From positions 2,294,001-2,358,000 of the forward strand of contig JANTQA010000026.1 of the NCBI GenBank assembly GCA_027625915.1: a stretch of 64,000 bases of DNA, given 5' to 3'. This document shows, piece after piece, positions 1 through 12,016 of the stretch. Below the pieces are notes generated by a model that was given only the letters and a program-made list of their open reading frames with translations, ran no database searches and was not told the DNA's origin. Each line of letters starts with the position of its first letter. Positions within the stretch are counted from its first letter, which is position 1. This DNA comes from Anaeramoeba flamelloides. Lineage: Eukaryota > Metamonada > Anaeramoebidae. The position numbers and the translations under genes were made by a program.

Positions 1-284
1 TTTTAATAAAGATGTAAAAAAAACCTTTTTATTCTTTAATTAAATCGGAATATTTTTGGGATGTGAAAAAATATAATTTTGATTTTTTTTTAAAATACAC
101 ATTTGTTATTATTGATAAATATTTGAACAATAAATTGTTTAAATACTGTAAATAATAATTTAATAAAACAATAATTATGTTAATTATATCAGGGTTACAG
201 CTATTAAAGTTTTGTTTAAGATTTAAAAGGGTCTTTTTTTATTTAATTAAAGAGTAAAGTTTTTGGGTTGGAATATATTATATA

Positions 285-812
285 AACCCCGTTCCAAAAA
301 TTTGTACACACCCAAAATCAAAAATAGGCAAAAAATACCCCAATTTATTGTATTTTTCCAAACCTAATATAAAACAACATTTAAGTTACACAGTATTATT
401 GTTTTATTAAGTAATCATTTTAATCCAAATAAAAGAAAAAAATATAAAACTCAAAAATAAAAACAGGTGTGTCCAAAATAATGAAACGAGCGGAACAAAA
501 AATGTATTGGTAAATTAGTTGAAATTTCACCAACAATTGTTGATCCATCAAATGTTAAGATACGATCTACCAATTGTATGTGATTTTCCAATTTAACAAA
601 CTCAACACTAACCTTCTATCAACCATTGAAAAAAAATTTCGAGATCTAACCAAACAGATTACGTAACTGAAAAAAAGGAAATGAAAACAAAACAAAAAAG
701 ACAAAAAATGAAATAGTTTGTAAAATCAAAATTCTTTCCAATTTGAATTTAAAGTGCAGTGATGATGTTCTTTCCACTGTTTAAACTGTGTCCAAATTTT
801 TGGAATCTAGTT
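285..812. mobile_element. MITE, family B, copy 1
   Basis: A non-coding element of about 530 bp with terminal inverted repeats. The left end reads AACCCCGTTCCAAAAATTTG. The right end is the complement of AACTAGATTCCAAAAATTTG. TA dinucleotides flank it at 283-284 and 813-814. A second diverged copy of the same length lies at 4557-5086. A subterminal motif, ACACACC paired with GGTGTGT, also recurs inside both copies. The right end runs straight into a (TA)n tract. TA targets and AAC...GTT ends suit the Tc1/mariner superfamily. No coding capacity is left. Confidence 0.7.
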
Positions 813-832
813 TATATATATATATATATAAA
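813..832. repeat. (TA)n microsatellite
   Basis: A short pure TA run that directly abuts the right end of the family B element. It is the first of five such contacts in the window. Confidence 0.9.
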
Positions 833-3223
833 TTTCTGTCGCTCCAATTTCAGTTTTTTGTTTTTTCTAATTTCCAGTAATCTACATCAATAATAATATT
901 GATGGGTATATTATTAAATTTTAATTGTGAAAAATGAATTTTTTCATATTTTCGAAAAGTTTATTGATTTTTATCATTGGTATGAAAGTTTTTAATGGTT
1001 TTCAAGTGTTGTAGGGTGAAAAATCAAAGAGATTATTTTGTGTTTAGTGGCATTGTATACTTAAATGGTCGATGATCCAAAATATTGAAATCATCAATGC
1101 TAAATATTTTTAAAAATGTTTTCGAAATCCAATTTTAACAGATAAAGTTATTCTGGAAAATTTTTTCCCCTTAAGGGATTAGCATATACCAAAGAGAAGC
1201 ATAAGTTCAAAGAATGTTGTTATTGGGTGTTACCACATCAGTGATACATGGTTCAAATACCTCTAAAAATCGATTAGTCAAGTAGTAATATTTGTTGATC
1301 TCATCAATTAAAATGATCCTTGTATTAGTAAAAAAACCCAAAATTTTCTGAAAAAAATATGCATTTTGCCACAAATTTAAACGTTGAATCATTAATATTC
1401 AGACCCCAAAGTTGCAAAATATCTTTCTTAAATTTGTGACAAAATGTAGATTAATTGCGAAAAAATTCATTTTTTTTTAAAAAAGAAAATAATTAACCAA
1501 TAGATTTTTTTGACAAATAATTTCTAAAGTATTGGAAATGAATTGGTGTTTTGCAATTCTAATTAGAAAAAGAAAACAAAAATAATAAGTTTTTGGGTTA
1601 TTATGTTGATGTTTATTGAGTCAATCTTTAAAATTCTAAAAATATAAAAATAAAATACTTTTGGAAATTCAAAATCTGAATTATTAAATACAAGAATAAT
1701 ATTTTGGGATTTGGAAAAGGAATTAAAAAAAAATTTTTCCAAATGTAAATTTTTAATTGTGATCCTTAGTAAAAAAAGTAATAATTTATTGTGTAATAAG
1801 ATTTATAATAGTATTTTTTAGAACTATTTGAGTCATGGGGTACTAATACCATTTATATACAATTACAACATACTTTGATTATAGAGAAATCTTTAGTGGC
1901 ACTAATCTCTAAAAATAAGTTTCAAAAGTTTAAAGGGTCTCTTAATTATTTTTTGTTTTTCAAAATCCTTGTCAAAATTCTCTAAAATACCTTTTGAATT
2001 ACCCAAACCCACTCTAACATACTATAAATTGCCTTAACAGGCCTTAACCTACCTGGAAAGGTTTTTAAATACATACAGCCAAGATTTTTTCAATAGAATT
2101 GACTATTGTGAAAAAAATGAGAATTTTTCCAATTTTGAAAAATAATAATTTTTCCAATATTGACTCTTATGTGAATTTTAAAAAATTGAAAGTGAAATGC
2201 TGATCAATATACTAATAAAGATAAAAATCCCAAAGAAAAAAAACTGAAAAAATTTTTGATTGTTATGAAAAAATAATTAAAAATTTATTAATTTGGAATT
2301 TAATGAAGATTGCTTATTGAAATTTGAATTTAATAAATTTAGAAAAGTTTGGGTAATATGCTTTTTGATCATATGAGATTTATCTAAAATAGATTTGGAT
2401 TGAAAAACGAAACGACTTGAAATACAACAATTTTTTGAAACATAAGAAGGTATTTATGGTTTTTTTGAGAATTCTTTTTTGGAAAAAAATCTTTAAAATT
2501 TTAAATTCTAAACGATTAAAAGGTTATTTTACTAGAGTAAGACCTAAAGAACAGTATTTGATACCTTTTTTTGAAATGAAATTTTCTATAAAAAATTAAA
2601 TCTTTAATACACACCTATGATTTCGTAATCATTTTCATTAATGAGCTTTACTTTTTGTTTTTTATTTATTACGTAGTGGATTTTAAAAATTAGAAATGCA
2701 ATCTAGTAAAAAAACCATTTTATGCTCGAATGTTTGATAGTAATTAGATTTTATCTTTTTTTGATTGAAGAAAAGAACCAAGTAGAGAAATTTATTTTAT
2801 AAACTCATTGGGAGAATAGTCAAATTTCAATTTTGGGTTTAAAATTGTTTTGTTTTAATTTGGTAATGTTTATTCTCCTCGGTACAGAAAAAAACAGAGT
2901 TGTATTTTTTTAAAATAAAAATTCAAATGAAATTTCGATTTTTATTATAAAAAAATAAATGGGTTTTCTTTATTTGTTCTAATTTTCCAAGAAAAACAAT
3001 TGAATTCACACCCGCTTTGATTGATCTTTAAATTAATTTAATTTTAGAAAATAAAAAATAATTGGAAATATTTTTATGATTTTTTTCAATTTTTATCAAA
3101 AGATTCTGTGAGTTTGTTGAACCAAAATAGTGAACCGAGAGTTGGGTTTAACAATACTCTAATCAAATTCAGATGTTTGTGTATGTTTATTAAAACAAAT
3201 TCTTTAAACAAAACATTTTCACT
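833..3223. other. Intergenic, no gene seen
   Basis: AT-rich sequence with short open frames only. It contains a small hairpin at about 884-905 and a 22-bp motif at 1171-1192 that recurs at 37521-37542. The minus-strand frame at 1207-1392 includes an IILIDEIN string but lacks any wider match I can recognise. Confidence 0.6.
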
Positions 3224-3242
3224 GTATATATATATATATATA

Positions 3243-3778
3243 AATAATAATTTTGCAGCCAAAGTGTCATAGTTATAAGGTGTGAATTAAAGATTTTTAA
3301 AGGGTTTGAATGGATATTAGAAGAAAAATTTATTTTGGAAATTTCCAAAATCGAAATCTTTTTTTCACATTTTTGCTTTTTTTTTTCTATTTTTTGATAC
3401 AGGACATTCATTTGAAATTTTTTTTTTTTTATTGCAAGATCAATAGACACTTTGTAAAAATGTATTACTAACGTTATTGAAACGGCGAAGATGACTGTAG
3501 AGAAATCCTATTGATTTCTATTGAAATTTTATTTGATCTTCAATAGGAGATCAAAATGAACATTGTTGTTTTTCTCAATAGGTTAACAAAGAATTTGAGT
3601 TTTTTCTATTTTTAAGAAAATACATTGATTGAATAATTTTATTTTATAAATGTATTGACAATTCTTTAACGTTGTGTTATTTTTTTTTTCTTATTTCTTA
3701 TTTGTTTTTCAAATTTAATTCTTAAATATAATTGTTATTTAAAAAGAATGTTAGCAAACCTTTTACTTAAACAAAGTT
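3243..3778. mobile_element. MITE, family C, copy 1
   Basis: The left end matches the family C terminus (…TTTGCAGCCAAAGTGTC…), and a diverged complementary end lies near 3778. The interior matches 27221-27923, 43583-44125, 50458-51151 and 59002-59552 along its length. Shared blocks include a GGATATTAGAAGAAAAA stretch, a poly-T patch and a GCAAGATCAATAG block. The left end sits against a (TA)n tract at 3224-3242. The exact right boundary is uncertain. Confidence 0.6.
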
Positions 3779-4556
3779 TATATTTCTTTATTTATTGTTG
3801 AAAATCTAAAATTTTACAATAAAACATGTAGATTTCTCCTTTTGAATAAATATCATATGAAATAGGTTTGGTAAACATTCATATTCTAATCAATTGTGAA
3901 TAAAATATCAAAGTACTCTTAGAAATTATTACTTTTATTGTATTTAATAATAAATTGATTAAAATTAAATATCAATGTTTTTTTTTTTTTTAGGTATAAT
4001 TTTTTCTCGAATGTTTTTTTTTTCGGGATAAGTTACCAAGAAGTAAATAAAATTTATTGGTGGGTATTTTTGTCTTTTTGATACTAAAAAAAAAAAATTC
4101 AAAGATGTTTAATCTTGATAGAATTTTGATAATTAAGTAAAACTTAGAACGGAATTTTATTTTTTTTAAAAATCTTTTTGTATCCTTACTATATTTGCTG
4201 TTTTTTTATTAAACTTCTGGTACCTCATTTTATCCAAAAAAAAAGTATTGGGTTTGATGTTACTGATATTTGAAATAATAATGGTAAAATTTTTGAAATA
4301 TTTTAATGAACATATTTTTGAAAAATTGAATACAATAGGAATTGATTAAATTGGGTGTAATATCATCTTAAGTATGTATTATCAATTTACAGATTGTAAT
4401 ACTTTCATAGAAAATTTTATTTGAAATAACAGAAAAATTGCCCTACTTTTTTGAAAATATGTTTTTTAATAAAAATTTTCCAGCTGTTTGAAAACCTTTC
4501 AAAGAAATTAATATCGAATTTAATCTAAAAATTTTGATTTATTCGATAATCATGTA

Positions 4557-5086
4557 AACCCCAATTCAAAATTTTTAACACACCAAAATTCGATTTGTGA
4601 AAAAAAAACTTATTTATTCACTTCTCGAAGATTTACCAAATTAGAACCATTCACTAATTGAAATGTTAACACCTTTTTATAAATTGCAATACTCACAAAA
4701 CAAAAAATAAATAATTATCAATACAAATAAATCATGGGTGTGTTAAAAATTTTGGAGAGAGCAAAACAAAAAAATACATTAGTAAATTTGTTTAAATTCT
4801 ATTAGGAAAATTGATCGATCAAAAGGTTAGATACTACCAACTAATTTTATTTGAGTTCTTATATTTGGTACAACTCAACTTTAACATAATATAAACCTTG
4901 TAGAAAAATTTTGATCCAACCGAGCAAATTACGTAATTCAAACAATGAAATGAAAACAATTACTAAAAGATGAAAAAATGATTTTCATATTTTACAAAAA
5001 TCAAAATTATCTCCAATTCCAATGAAATTGTATTATTGTGATTGTTTGGAACGTTTTAGGTGTGTGGAAAAATTTGAATTTTAGTT
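4557..5086. mobile_element. MITE, family B, copy 2
   Basis: Diverged copy of the element at 285-812. The left end is AACCCCAATTCAAAATTTTT and the right end the complement of AACTAAAATTCAAATTTTTC, with TA on both sides (4555-4556 and 5087-5088). The internal order of short conserved blocks is the same (GGTGTGT, TTACGTAA and others), so this is a true second copy, not chance AT similarity. It is non-coding. Confidence 0.65.
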
Positions 5087-6942
5087 TATTTTTTTAGATG
5101 TAAAATTGATAAAATAATTAGTACAAAATAACAACATTTTGATCCAAAGGAATAGTGCACTTATTTATCTTTATTAAGTTGGTCTAGGTTTCAATAACAT
5201 AAAACAATTTTTCAAAAAAAAGGAAAGGAAAGACTCTAAACAATCAAGCAGCTTAAAAATAAAGAGTAACCCATCAGAATTTAAAATAAATATTTAGAAT
5301 GAACCAAGAAAAACTGACTGGAGGTTTTAAAAACGTGCAGTATTTCAAAAAAAAAAATGATTTATTTTGAATTTTTTAGAGTGACTCAATGAAAAACGAA
5401 ATTTTGATATATGTTTTTAATACACAGGGGGTTTGCTTTCCAATTCTGTATTGGTATTTTCTTACTTAGATTTTTTTAATTAAGGGACTAGTAAAATAAA
5501 AAAATCTTCAAGTAAATCCAATAGCTAATTCAAAAAAAATTTACCGCATCTTGAAATTGTAAAACAACCTAGAAATCCGATTACTAAAAAACCAAACTTA
5601 CTTTTAATACTATTTTCAGAAATGAATTATTGTTTTTAAAATTCTGATCCATTTTTCTTATTTTTGAAAAGTTCAAAATCCAAAATATTTCTGAATTATT
5701 TACAAAAAAATATATATATATTGTTTTTGAAAGAAGAAAAAAAATCTTATCACCTGACAAGGAAGTGTAAAAAATACACTTTAAAGATAAATACAATAAG
5801 TTCTAAAATAACCCAGTTTAAAAAATCTACTTAATCTCAAAAAAAATTACAATAATTATTTTAAACTTGTAAAAAATCTAATTTTATGATTCAAAAAACA
5901 GTTCAAATCAATTTTTTCTCTAAATTGAAGAAAAAAATATGAGAAAAAAAGAACCAAACAATAGAATTAAAAATTCTGCCCAAATACTTTTTTAAAACCT
6001 GGAAAATTCTATTTTTAATCTAATGAAATACTTTTTAATTTGATTATTTATATCAAGAATTAATAACCCAATCTTAATTATTTTAGTAATTCATTAACAA
6101 CTCAAAGATTATATGTATCAAATAGACTTTACAATTCTTTCACAATTTTTTAAAGATTTTCAAACAAATAAAACAAATTCAAATAAATAAATCTAATAAA
6201 AAAAAAAATAAAGGATACTGATAAATTCTAATAAATCTCAAAAAATTTTTTAGTTCAATTTCTATTTTTAAAAATCTTCAAACTGTTTCTTATCAAATAG
6301 TCCAGGACAAAGGATATTTTGAACAACAACCAAATTTTCAGAAGTTTTTTAACATTTAAACCAATAAAATACTTTCTTCAAAGCTTGAGCCTAATTATTC
6401 CAAAAAGGAAAATCAAGTAAAAATTTACAAACTTGTATTGTAATTTATCAGTATTCTCAAAGAACAGATTTTAATACAAACAATTTCCTTGGTTATGCTT
6501 TTGATATTTGAAAAGGGATATTGACTAGTCTTTTAAATTTCAAGTAATTTAATAAATAGTTGTGAATAAAATAGATGATCAATTTTTTTATCTTCAAGGA
6601 TTCAATATTTTGGTTTATTTTTATTGTATTTCTAAAATTAGATTAAATTTCCAAGGTTACTTATTCATAAAAGACTTTAGAAAGTTACTAAAAGTGAGAT
6701 TTCTTGAAAAGAAAATTAATTTTTTGGCAAATTTTTCTTTTTTCTAATTTGATCCAAAAAAACCCAACAAAAAAGGATCTGAAGATCTTATTGACTGAAA
6801 ATTTCATTAGAAAAATGAACTCTTTCAAAAATGATTATTCATTTCTAAAAAGTTGACAAATAAAGTTACATATCGGGTTTAATTGTATCCTTATGTAAAT
6901 AATTACTCTATTACCTTTGGGAAAAAAAATAAATAAGAGTTA
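5087..6942. other. Intergenic, no gene seen
   Basis: AT-rich sequence with only short, composition-driven open frames. No repeat pairing or gene signal was recognised. Confidence 0.5.
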
Positions 6943-7773
6943 CTATTCCCTTAAAAAAAGATCTGAACCTAAATAATGAGATGACGAATTTGAAGTTACT
7001 CCTCTCGATCTGTTTTCAAGAAAATCGGCTTGTAAATAAAAAATTATTGCTGCAATTCGATAAATGAACTTTTCAAAAAGTAAATCATGTTTTGGAGTAA
7101 AAATAGAATTTAACTTACTTCGAAGATTCTTTTTGTGGTGAAGTGGGCTTTGTTTCTTGCCTAAAATTTCTTTTACAACATTAAATTGATTAAATGTTGT
7201 TTTATTAAAATACGTTCTAGGCCAATCTTTACCTTTATTAGGTATCCGTTTTTTTTTGGTATTTTGGAATGCCATCTTCTTTTTTTTTATTATGGGAAGA
7301 GGTACCTGAACTGTCCTCCTTTTTTTCTTTACTTGGTGAATTCTTTTTTTCTTTTCCTCAATGTTTATATTCTTGGTTTCAATATTCTTCTTGTTTTTCT
7401 TTGTTAAAGATTTTGATTTAATCCAGTTTTCAAATTGGGGATCATCCATTTCAGAAGAAATTGCTAAGATATCAGAAGAAGGTGTTTCTTGCGTTTGTTC
7501 ATAATAGTTAAGGAGTTCAAAATCTTTTTCAGAAAATTGTGTACATTCCCCCAACAAACGATCTTCATGATTGGATATTTCATTGTCAGATTCTGTGTCA
7601 GTTTCAGACTCATCACAAAACCGTAGAACTTTTGGTTTCAAACAATATCTTCTTTGGGAAAGTTGTTCGCCTTTGTTTTGATATTTGCTAAGGACAGAAT
7701 GAAATAAGAACGGAATTTGTTTGTGGACTGTTTTTTTTGTTGGTGTTTTGGAAATTATTTGAAATCTTTCCAT
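6943..7773 (-). CDS. Unrecognised basic, low-complexity protein
   Basis: A single open frame of 276 residues, started at the first ATG (7771-7773). An upstream in-frame TTG would add four residues but is not a credible start. I recognise no family. The protein has an acidic Ser/Glu/Asp stretch (about 50-115) followed by Lys-rich clusters (about 120-190: KKNKKN, KKKRRT, IKKKKM, KKKRIPNKGK), then a less biased C-terminal third with a short hydrophobic patch (RIAAIIFYLQADF). The charge pattern and possible nuclear localisation clusters would suit a nuclear or nucleolar protein, which is inference only. Base composition is less AT-biased than the surroundings, which supports real coding. No neighbour gives context. 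Confidence 0.6.
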   Translation of the reverse strand: MERFQIISKTPTKKTVHKQIPFLFHSVLSKYQNKGEQLSQRRYCLKPKVLRFCDESETDTESDNEISNHEDRLLGECTQFSEKDFELLNYYEQTQETPSSDILAISSEMDDPQFENWIKSKSLTKKNKKNIETKNINIEEKKKRIHQVKKKRRTVQVPLPIIKKKKMAFQNTKKKRIPNKGKDWPRTYFNKTTFNQFNVVKEILGKKQSPLHHKKNLRSKLNSIFTPKHDLLFEKFIYRIAAIIFYLQADFLENRSRGVTSNSSSHYLGSDLFLRE

Positions 7774-8115
7774 TCGAAAATTCAAAAGTTAAAAAATAAA
7801 ATATGCTGTTATACTTTTGATCATTTGAATAAGTTGAATCGAAATAACTCTTGTAGAAACAGATTTTCATTATTTGTTTATAAAGTACGTTAAATTTTTT
7901 TTTTTTTTGGTTTGGTAAATTTTTTTCTTCTTTTATTTAAAGTTTTGGTACATATCAACAATTTGAAGTTACTCATTCTATTTGAAACAAAATTCTGTAT
8001 AATTGTTTATTAAAAACTTCAGACTAAAACTTTAATAAATATGAGACTGTCAGATATATCCTAGTAAAAAATTTGGAGACAAATTAAAAAATCAATTGAA
8101 AGTCATTAAAAAAAG

Positions 8116-8154
8116 TGATCAAGAAATAATAAAAAAATCATTTATTTCTTGATC
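8116..8154. repeat. Short perfect hairpin
   Basis: The arms TGATCAAGAAATAA and TTATTTCTTGATC are separated by about a dozen bases. It lies upstream of the gene at 6943-7773 and may be a decayed element end or a chance palindrome. Confidence 0.4.
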
Positions 8155-8255
8155 TTATGTTGAATATTTGATACAATTACTTATTCTTAATTTGGTTTTC
8201 TTATTAGTACTTGATGGAAAAAACTTTTATTTTAAAATTTTTGAGAAAGAAATTA

Positions 8256-8318
8256 CAGTGATCAAAATAATGCTCGACAAAAGACGATAATCTGTGCTTC
8301 AAAATATAATCCAATATT
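8256..8318. mobile_element. Solo end of MITE family E
   Basis: After a TA, the sequence begins CAGTGATCAAAATAATGC and continues for about 60 bp. It matches the complement of the right end of the element at 12017-12497, including the TTCAAAATATAATCC block. No partner end was found downstream, so it looks like a truncated copy. The start CAGTG after TA is typical of Tc1-type ends. Confidence 0.55.
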
Positions 8319-9474
8319 TTTTTTTTTTTTTTGTGGGGTTTTGTTTGACTCTGAAAATTAATAGACTTTTGGAATAAACAGAAAACTCAAGAAAATCTAA
8401 CCTGTTTTTTCTAGAATCCAAAATAATAAAGGAAGGAAAATCTTTACACTTGATAGGTTAATGTATTTCCTTCCTTCAAAAGAAATTATTTTCTAGTTAG
8501 GGGCCTTCCAGTTTTATTGTAGAAAAAGATCATATTTTATGAAGTTAATAGCAAGTATTTTTCTCTAAATAAATTTTCAATTTTGAGATAGGAAATTTTT
8601 TTCTAATTTAGTAAATTTTTTTTTTTTTTTGTATTTTAATTTTTTTTCTTTTATTCATTTATTTGTTTTTTTCTTTTACTGACAAGTTAATTAAAAAAAA
8701 ATAATACTATTGAAACTCCAAATTAACTTTTAGTAAATTAATTCTTTGTAATTTCTTTTAAAATGAACAGATTTACTATTAAAACGTTATATTTCCAAAA
8801 ATCGATATTGATTGATGAACGAAATTGAGTAATTTTATATGAGACATGCCAACGAAAAAGGAACAATATTTTTTTTTAACATTTTATTTTTTTGAAAAGT
8901 TTTGGTTTGGTAAGGTATTTCTTTTACGGATATAAAATCTAATCCCGAATTTTGTATTTTTCTTATTCCTCAACAACGTTATGATGTTCGACTCTTAAAA
9001 AAGGCAACTTTATCAATTTTGACTTTTTATATAAGCGAAATGGAATATAAACTAAATTTCACGATAAATGTCCTAATTTTTTTTTACTTTTTTTTTTACT
9101 TTTGCATTTTTTAATTTTTAGATGAAAAAACAAATATTTCTAGTGTTTAGAACTGAATATTAAAATTATTTTTTTTTTATTATAATAGATAACTTTAATT
9201 TATAAAAATATTTATTTTCAAAATTTGATTTTTAATCGGCCAATTATTTTGAAATATAGTTAACATAAAAAAAAAATACAGATTTTTTTTTTCAATAAAT
9301 TATAAAAGACAAACCCAGTTTCAGATCAATCAACTGTAAAACCAAAATAACAAGGATTTATTTTCTGGATACAATGTTCTTTTTTTACCATTTAAAGGGC
9401 ATCAATAAAGATCTATCTTTTATAAATTTTAAAATTATCAACTATTTGATAACTTTCATTTATTGCTCCAATTA
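8319..9474. other. Intergenic with hairpin fragments
   Basis: No gene seen. A piece at about 8368-8403 resembles the right half of the type C hairpin arm found at 38398 and 58388 (ACAGAAAACTCAAGAAAA). A hairpin with arms GGAAGGAAAAT and ATTTCCTTCC spans 8431-8474. The rest is homopolymer-rich AT sequence. Confidence 0.5.
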
Positions 9475-9915
9475 CAGTCTTTCCAAGTCTACCATAAAAT
9501 TTTAAATAAAAAAGATTTGAGTTTTATATTCTGATTTTCTATTTTCAAAAAATTCGTAAATAAGAGTTATTATTCAAAAAAAATTTCAATAAATGAACTA
9601 TTGTTCAAATTTTTGAAGATTCATGAAGCACTTTGAAGATTAATGAAGAACTTGAAAATATTGTTCAAAATGGTAAATTTTTAAAGATCAGTCGAAATTG
9701 ATATTTTTTTGAACTTTTTTGTACCAATAATTTTTAAGTTTTAATGGGATCTTGAATTTTTTTTTTTGATTTTTCAAAATTTGAATAATAGCTTATTTAT
9801 TGAAATTTTTTTTTGAATAATAACTCTTATTTCCGAATTTTTGTAAAATAGGAAATCAGAATATAAAACTCAAATTTGCTTTGTTTAAAATTTTATGGTA
9901 GCCTTGGAACGGCTG
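9475..9915. mobile_element. MITE, family D, copy 1 (foldback)
   Basis: A 441-bp element between TA dinucleotides. The left end is CAGTCTTTCCAAGTCTACC and the right end is the complement of CAGCCGTTCCAAGGCTACC. The arms extend far inward: an AGAGTTATTATTC block near the left pairs with GAATAATAACTCT on the right, so most of the element can fold on itself. It is non-coding. CAGTC ends after TA point to the Tc1/mariner group. Confidence 0.75.
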
Positions 9916-10613
9916 TAAAAAGGAAAATAATCGTAACAAATCCATTGAAATACTTTAGAATATGAAATTTGAAAATTAAATATAACTTTTCTTGAACGTC
10001 AACACTGTAAATGGAAAAACAGTGGCAAACTGATTTCAGAAAGATAATTTGTTATCTGAAATCAATTATTTCCTTGTATTGATTTTATTTTGTTTTAAAA
10101 AATTTCATTCCTAATCAAATTTGTAGAAGGGTAAATGTGTCTGATAAGATAAGTGTCTAACATGGAATTAAGACAATCCCAAAAAATTCAAACTTTTCAG
10201 GGGTTTGTTACCCTTTAGCTGTCTTCCCATTAAAAAAGTTGAAAAAGAAAAAATTTGCTTTTTCTGGGCAAAAAAAACTTTAAAGTAGACAAAAAGGCTT
10301 TGAGAGTAGAACCTTCAAAAAACGAAACACCTTTTTACTGATCAGTAAGAAAGTTTTGGAAAACAACAAAAAAAAAAAAAAAGAAAAAAAAGAAAAATAT
10401 GATATTTGATTTATTGTATTCAAATAAAAAAATGAACCCAATTAACAAAACGAAAAGTTGTTTGAATACTAAAATATTATATTTACAAAGAGATTAAAAA
10501 CAAATCGAAATTAATAAAAACACAGAAGGAACAAAAAGATAAAAGTACATTAAATAAGAAGAAGAAGAAAAAGAAAAAGAGTAAAAAAAAAAAAATCATA
10601 GCAAATTGGTTAT

Positions 10614-11279
10614 TTAGTTAATTTTTTTTTTTTTTTTTTTCCTTCTGCTTGATCTTATTCCCCATCGTGGATATAGGAAACGATCTGGTTCATCAAATAT
10701 TCTGCATGGCCCCTTTGCAAATAAATAGTCTATTCTTGAACCGTTTCTTCCAGTTTTGCCGTAATGAATTTCCATTCTTGACATTGATCGGTTTTCAAAG
10801 TTTTCTGTTTCTTTGAGGAACTGCTTAACTTTGAACATCTTTGAGACAACCCCCGCAAAGGGTGTGTCTGATTGCCACCTTGACATATAAACCTGGCAAG
10901 GTTCGAGCCATTGGACTAAAAACCTTTTCAGGGTTAGTTCTCTTGCGCGTGGCTCGTCGTCACGATCTAAAATAAAGCCGTACAACGATCGCGAAACTTG
11001 TGAGTTTCCTTCGTTGCTTGTGGCTTGCTCGTCGTAATAAAGGGTAAATTTGTGATAGCACTGGATATTGTGATCCTCAAGTGACTCTCGGAAGGACTTT
11101 ATTAAATTTGGAAGTTCATTTCTAGGCCCGATGTGTGGACGGTAAACAAGTACATGTGGCGCCATGTTTGCTGGGTAAACAAGAACTGATTTGAAAACCT
11201 GTAAATAATATAAAAAGCCTAGTCCTGTGACACACAAGAGGAAGAGAAAAAGAAATAGATAAAGAAAAATTTGCAACAT
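10614..11279 (-). CDS. TEX264-like ER membrane protein
   Basis: A 221-residue protein from a clear ATG. Residues 2-26 form one N-terminal membrane segment. Residues about 43-195 align by eye with the GyrI-like (SOUL-type) domain of TEX264: a YRPHIGP block (YKFHMGL in human TEX264), an LYYDE block (VYYDN), a SLYGFIL block (AVGSIL), an F-A-G-V-V-S stretch where TEX264 has TTILS, and an RMEIHY block (RLEIY). Human TEX264 is an ER-phagy receptor that also helps Cdc48/p97 at DNA-protein crosslinks. Its long acidic tail holds the LC3-interacting motif. Here the domain is followed only by a short Arg/Lys-rich end, so the LIR tail is absent and the receptor role cannot be assumed. GC content is clearly above the flanks. 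Family assignment is by pattern recognition, not a search. Confidence 0.65.
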   Translation of the reverse strand: MLQIFLYLFLFLFLLCVTGLGFLYYLQVFKSVLVYPANMAPHVLVYRPHIGPRNELPNLIKSFRESLEDHNIQCYHKFTLYYDEQATSNEGNSQVSRSLYGFILDRDDEPRARELTLKRFLVQWLEPCQVYMSRWQSDTPFAGVVSKMFKVKQFLKETENFENRSMSRMEIHYGKTGRNGSRIDYLFAKGPCRIFDEPDRFLYPRWGIRSSRRKKKKKKIN

Positions 11280-12016
11280 TTCAATACAGCTGAGTTTTTT
11301 CGTGTATTTTGAGTTTGTTGTTGAATCAAAGAAAAAGTTGTTTGAGCTTTGGTAGGTATCTCAAGTAAAAAACTAAAAAAAAATAAAATGAAATTGAAAG
11401 ATCATTCGCAAATAAAGTATATCAATTGAAGTAATTCAATAAATGGCTTTTAATAGGAGAGTTAGAGGAATCCTTACACTGTAACGTGGGTTTAAAGGTG
11501 GGAAATTTACCAATTATGTCGTTTTCTGCTTTAAAAATATAAAAATATTTCTTAATTTTTTCTTGATTTATTAGCAACTGATAAACATGAAAAATCTTTC
11601 CCAATTTGAAAGTTCAAGAGTCATTTTTTTGTTTTTTTGAATTCGCTTAAAATAAAGAAGTTGGAACTATTCTATTCGATGAAATTCACAAACCAAATAA
11701 AACCAAGTTGATTATTGAAAACCTTGTTTGCTATAAAGTGTTCACAAAACTCAGTTGTCGAATTAAAAAAAAGGGAAAAATATTAAATATTTTTACTTTT
11801 TTTTGAATAAATCAATTTTTGGTATCGTGAGTACACCTGCTGTTTCACAAAATAATGAAAAGAATTAACAGATTATTCTAAAAATTATTTATTTTGAAAA
11901 CCAGTAAAAAAAATCAAGTCTGACAGTTAAAGAAATAACCCTTCGAAATATTCAAAAAAATCTTAACAAACAAAAAAATATGATGGAAATTTGAATTAGT
12001 AAATTGAAGAGAAGTA
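11280..12016. other. Intergenic upstream of the TEX264-like gene
   Basis: AT-rich sequence with no gene or pairing repeat recognised. It would contain the promoter of the minus-strand gene, but no motif stands out. Confidence 0.5.

Noticed and set aside
1207-1392. 61-codon minus frame with an IILIDEIN string like an ATPase Walker B
   Set aside because: No Walker A or flanking motif in any frame nearby; the remainder is AT-driven sequence.
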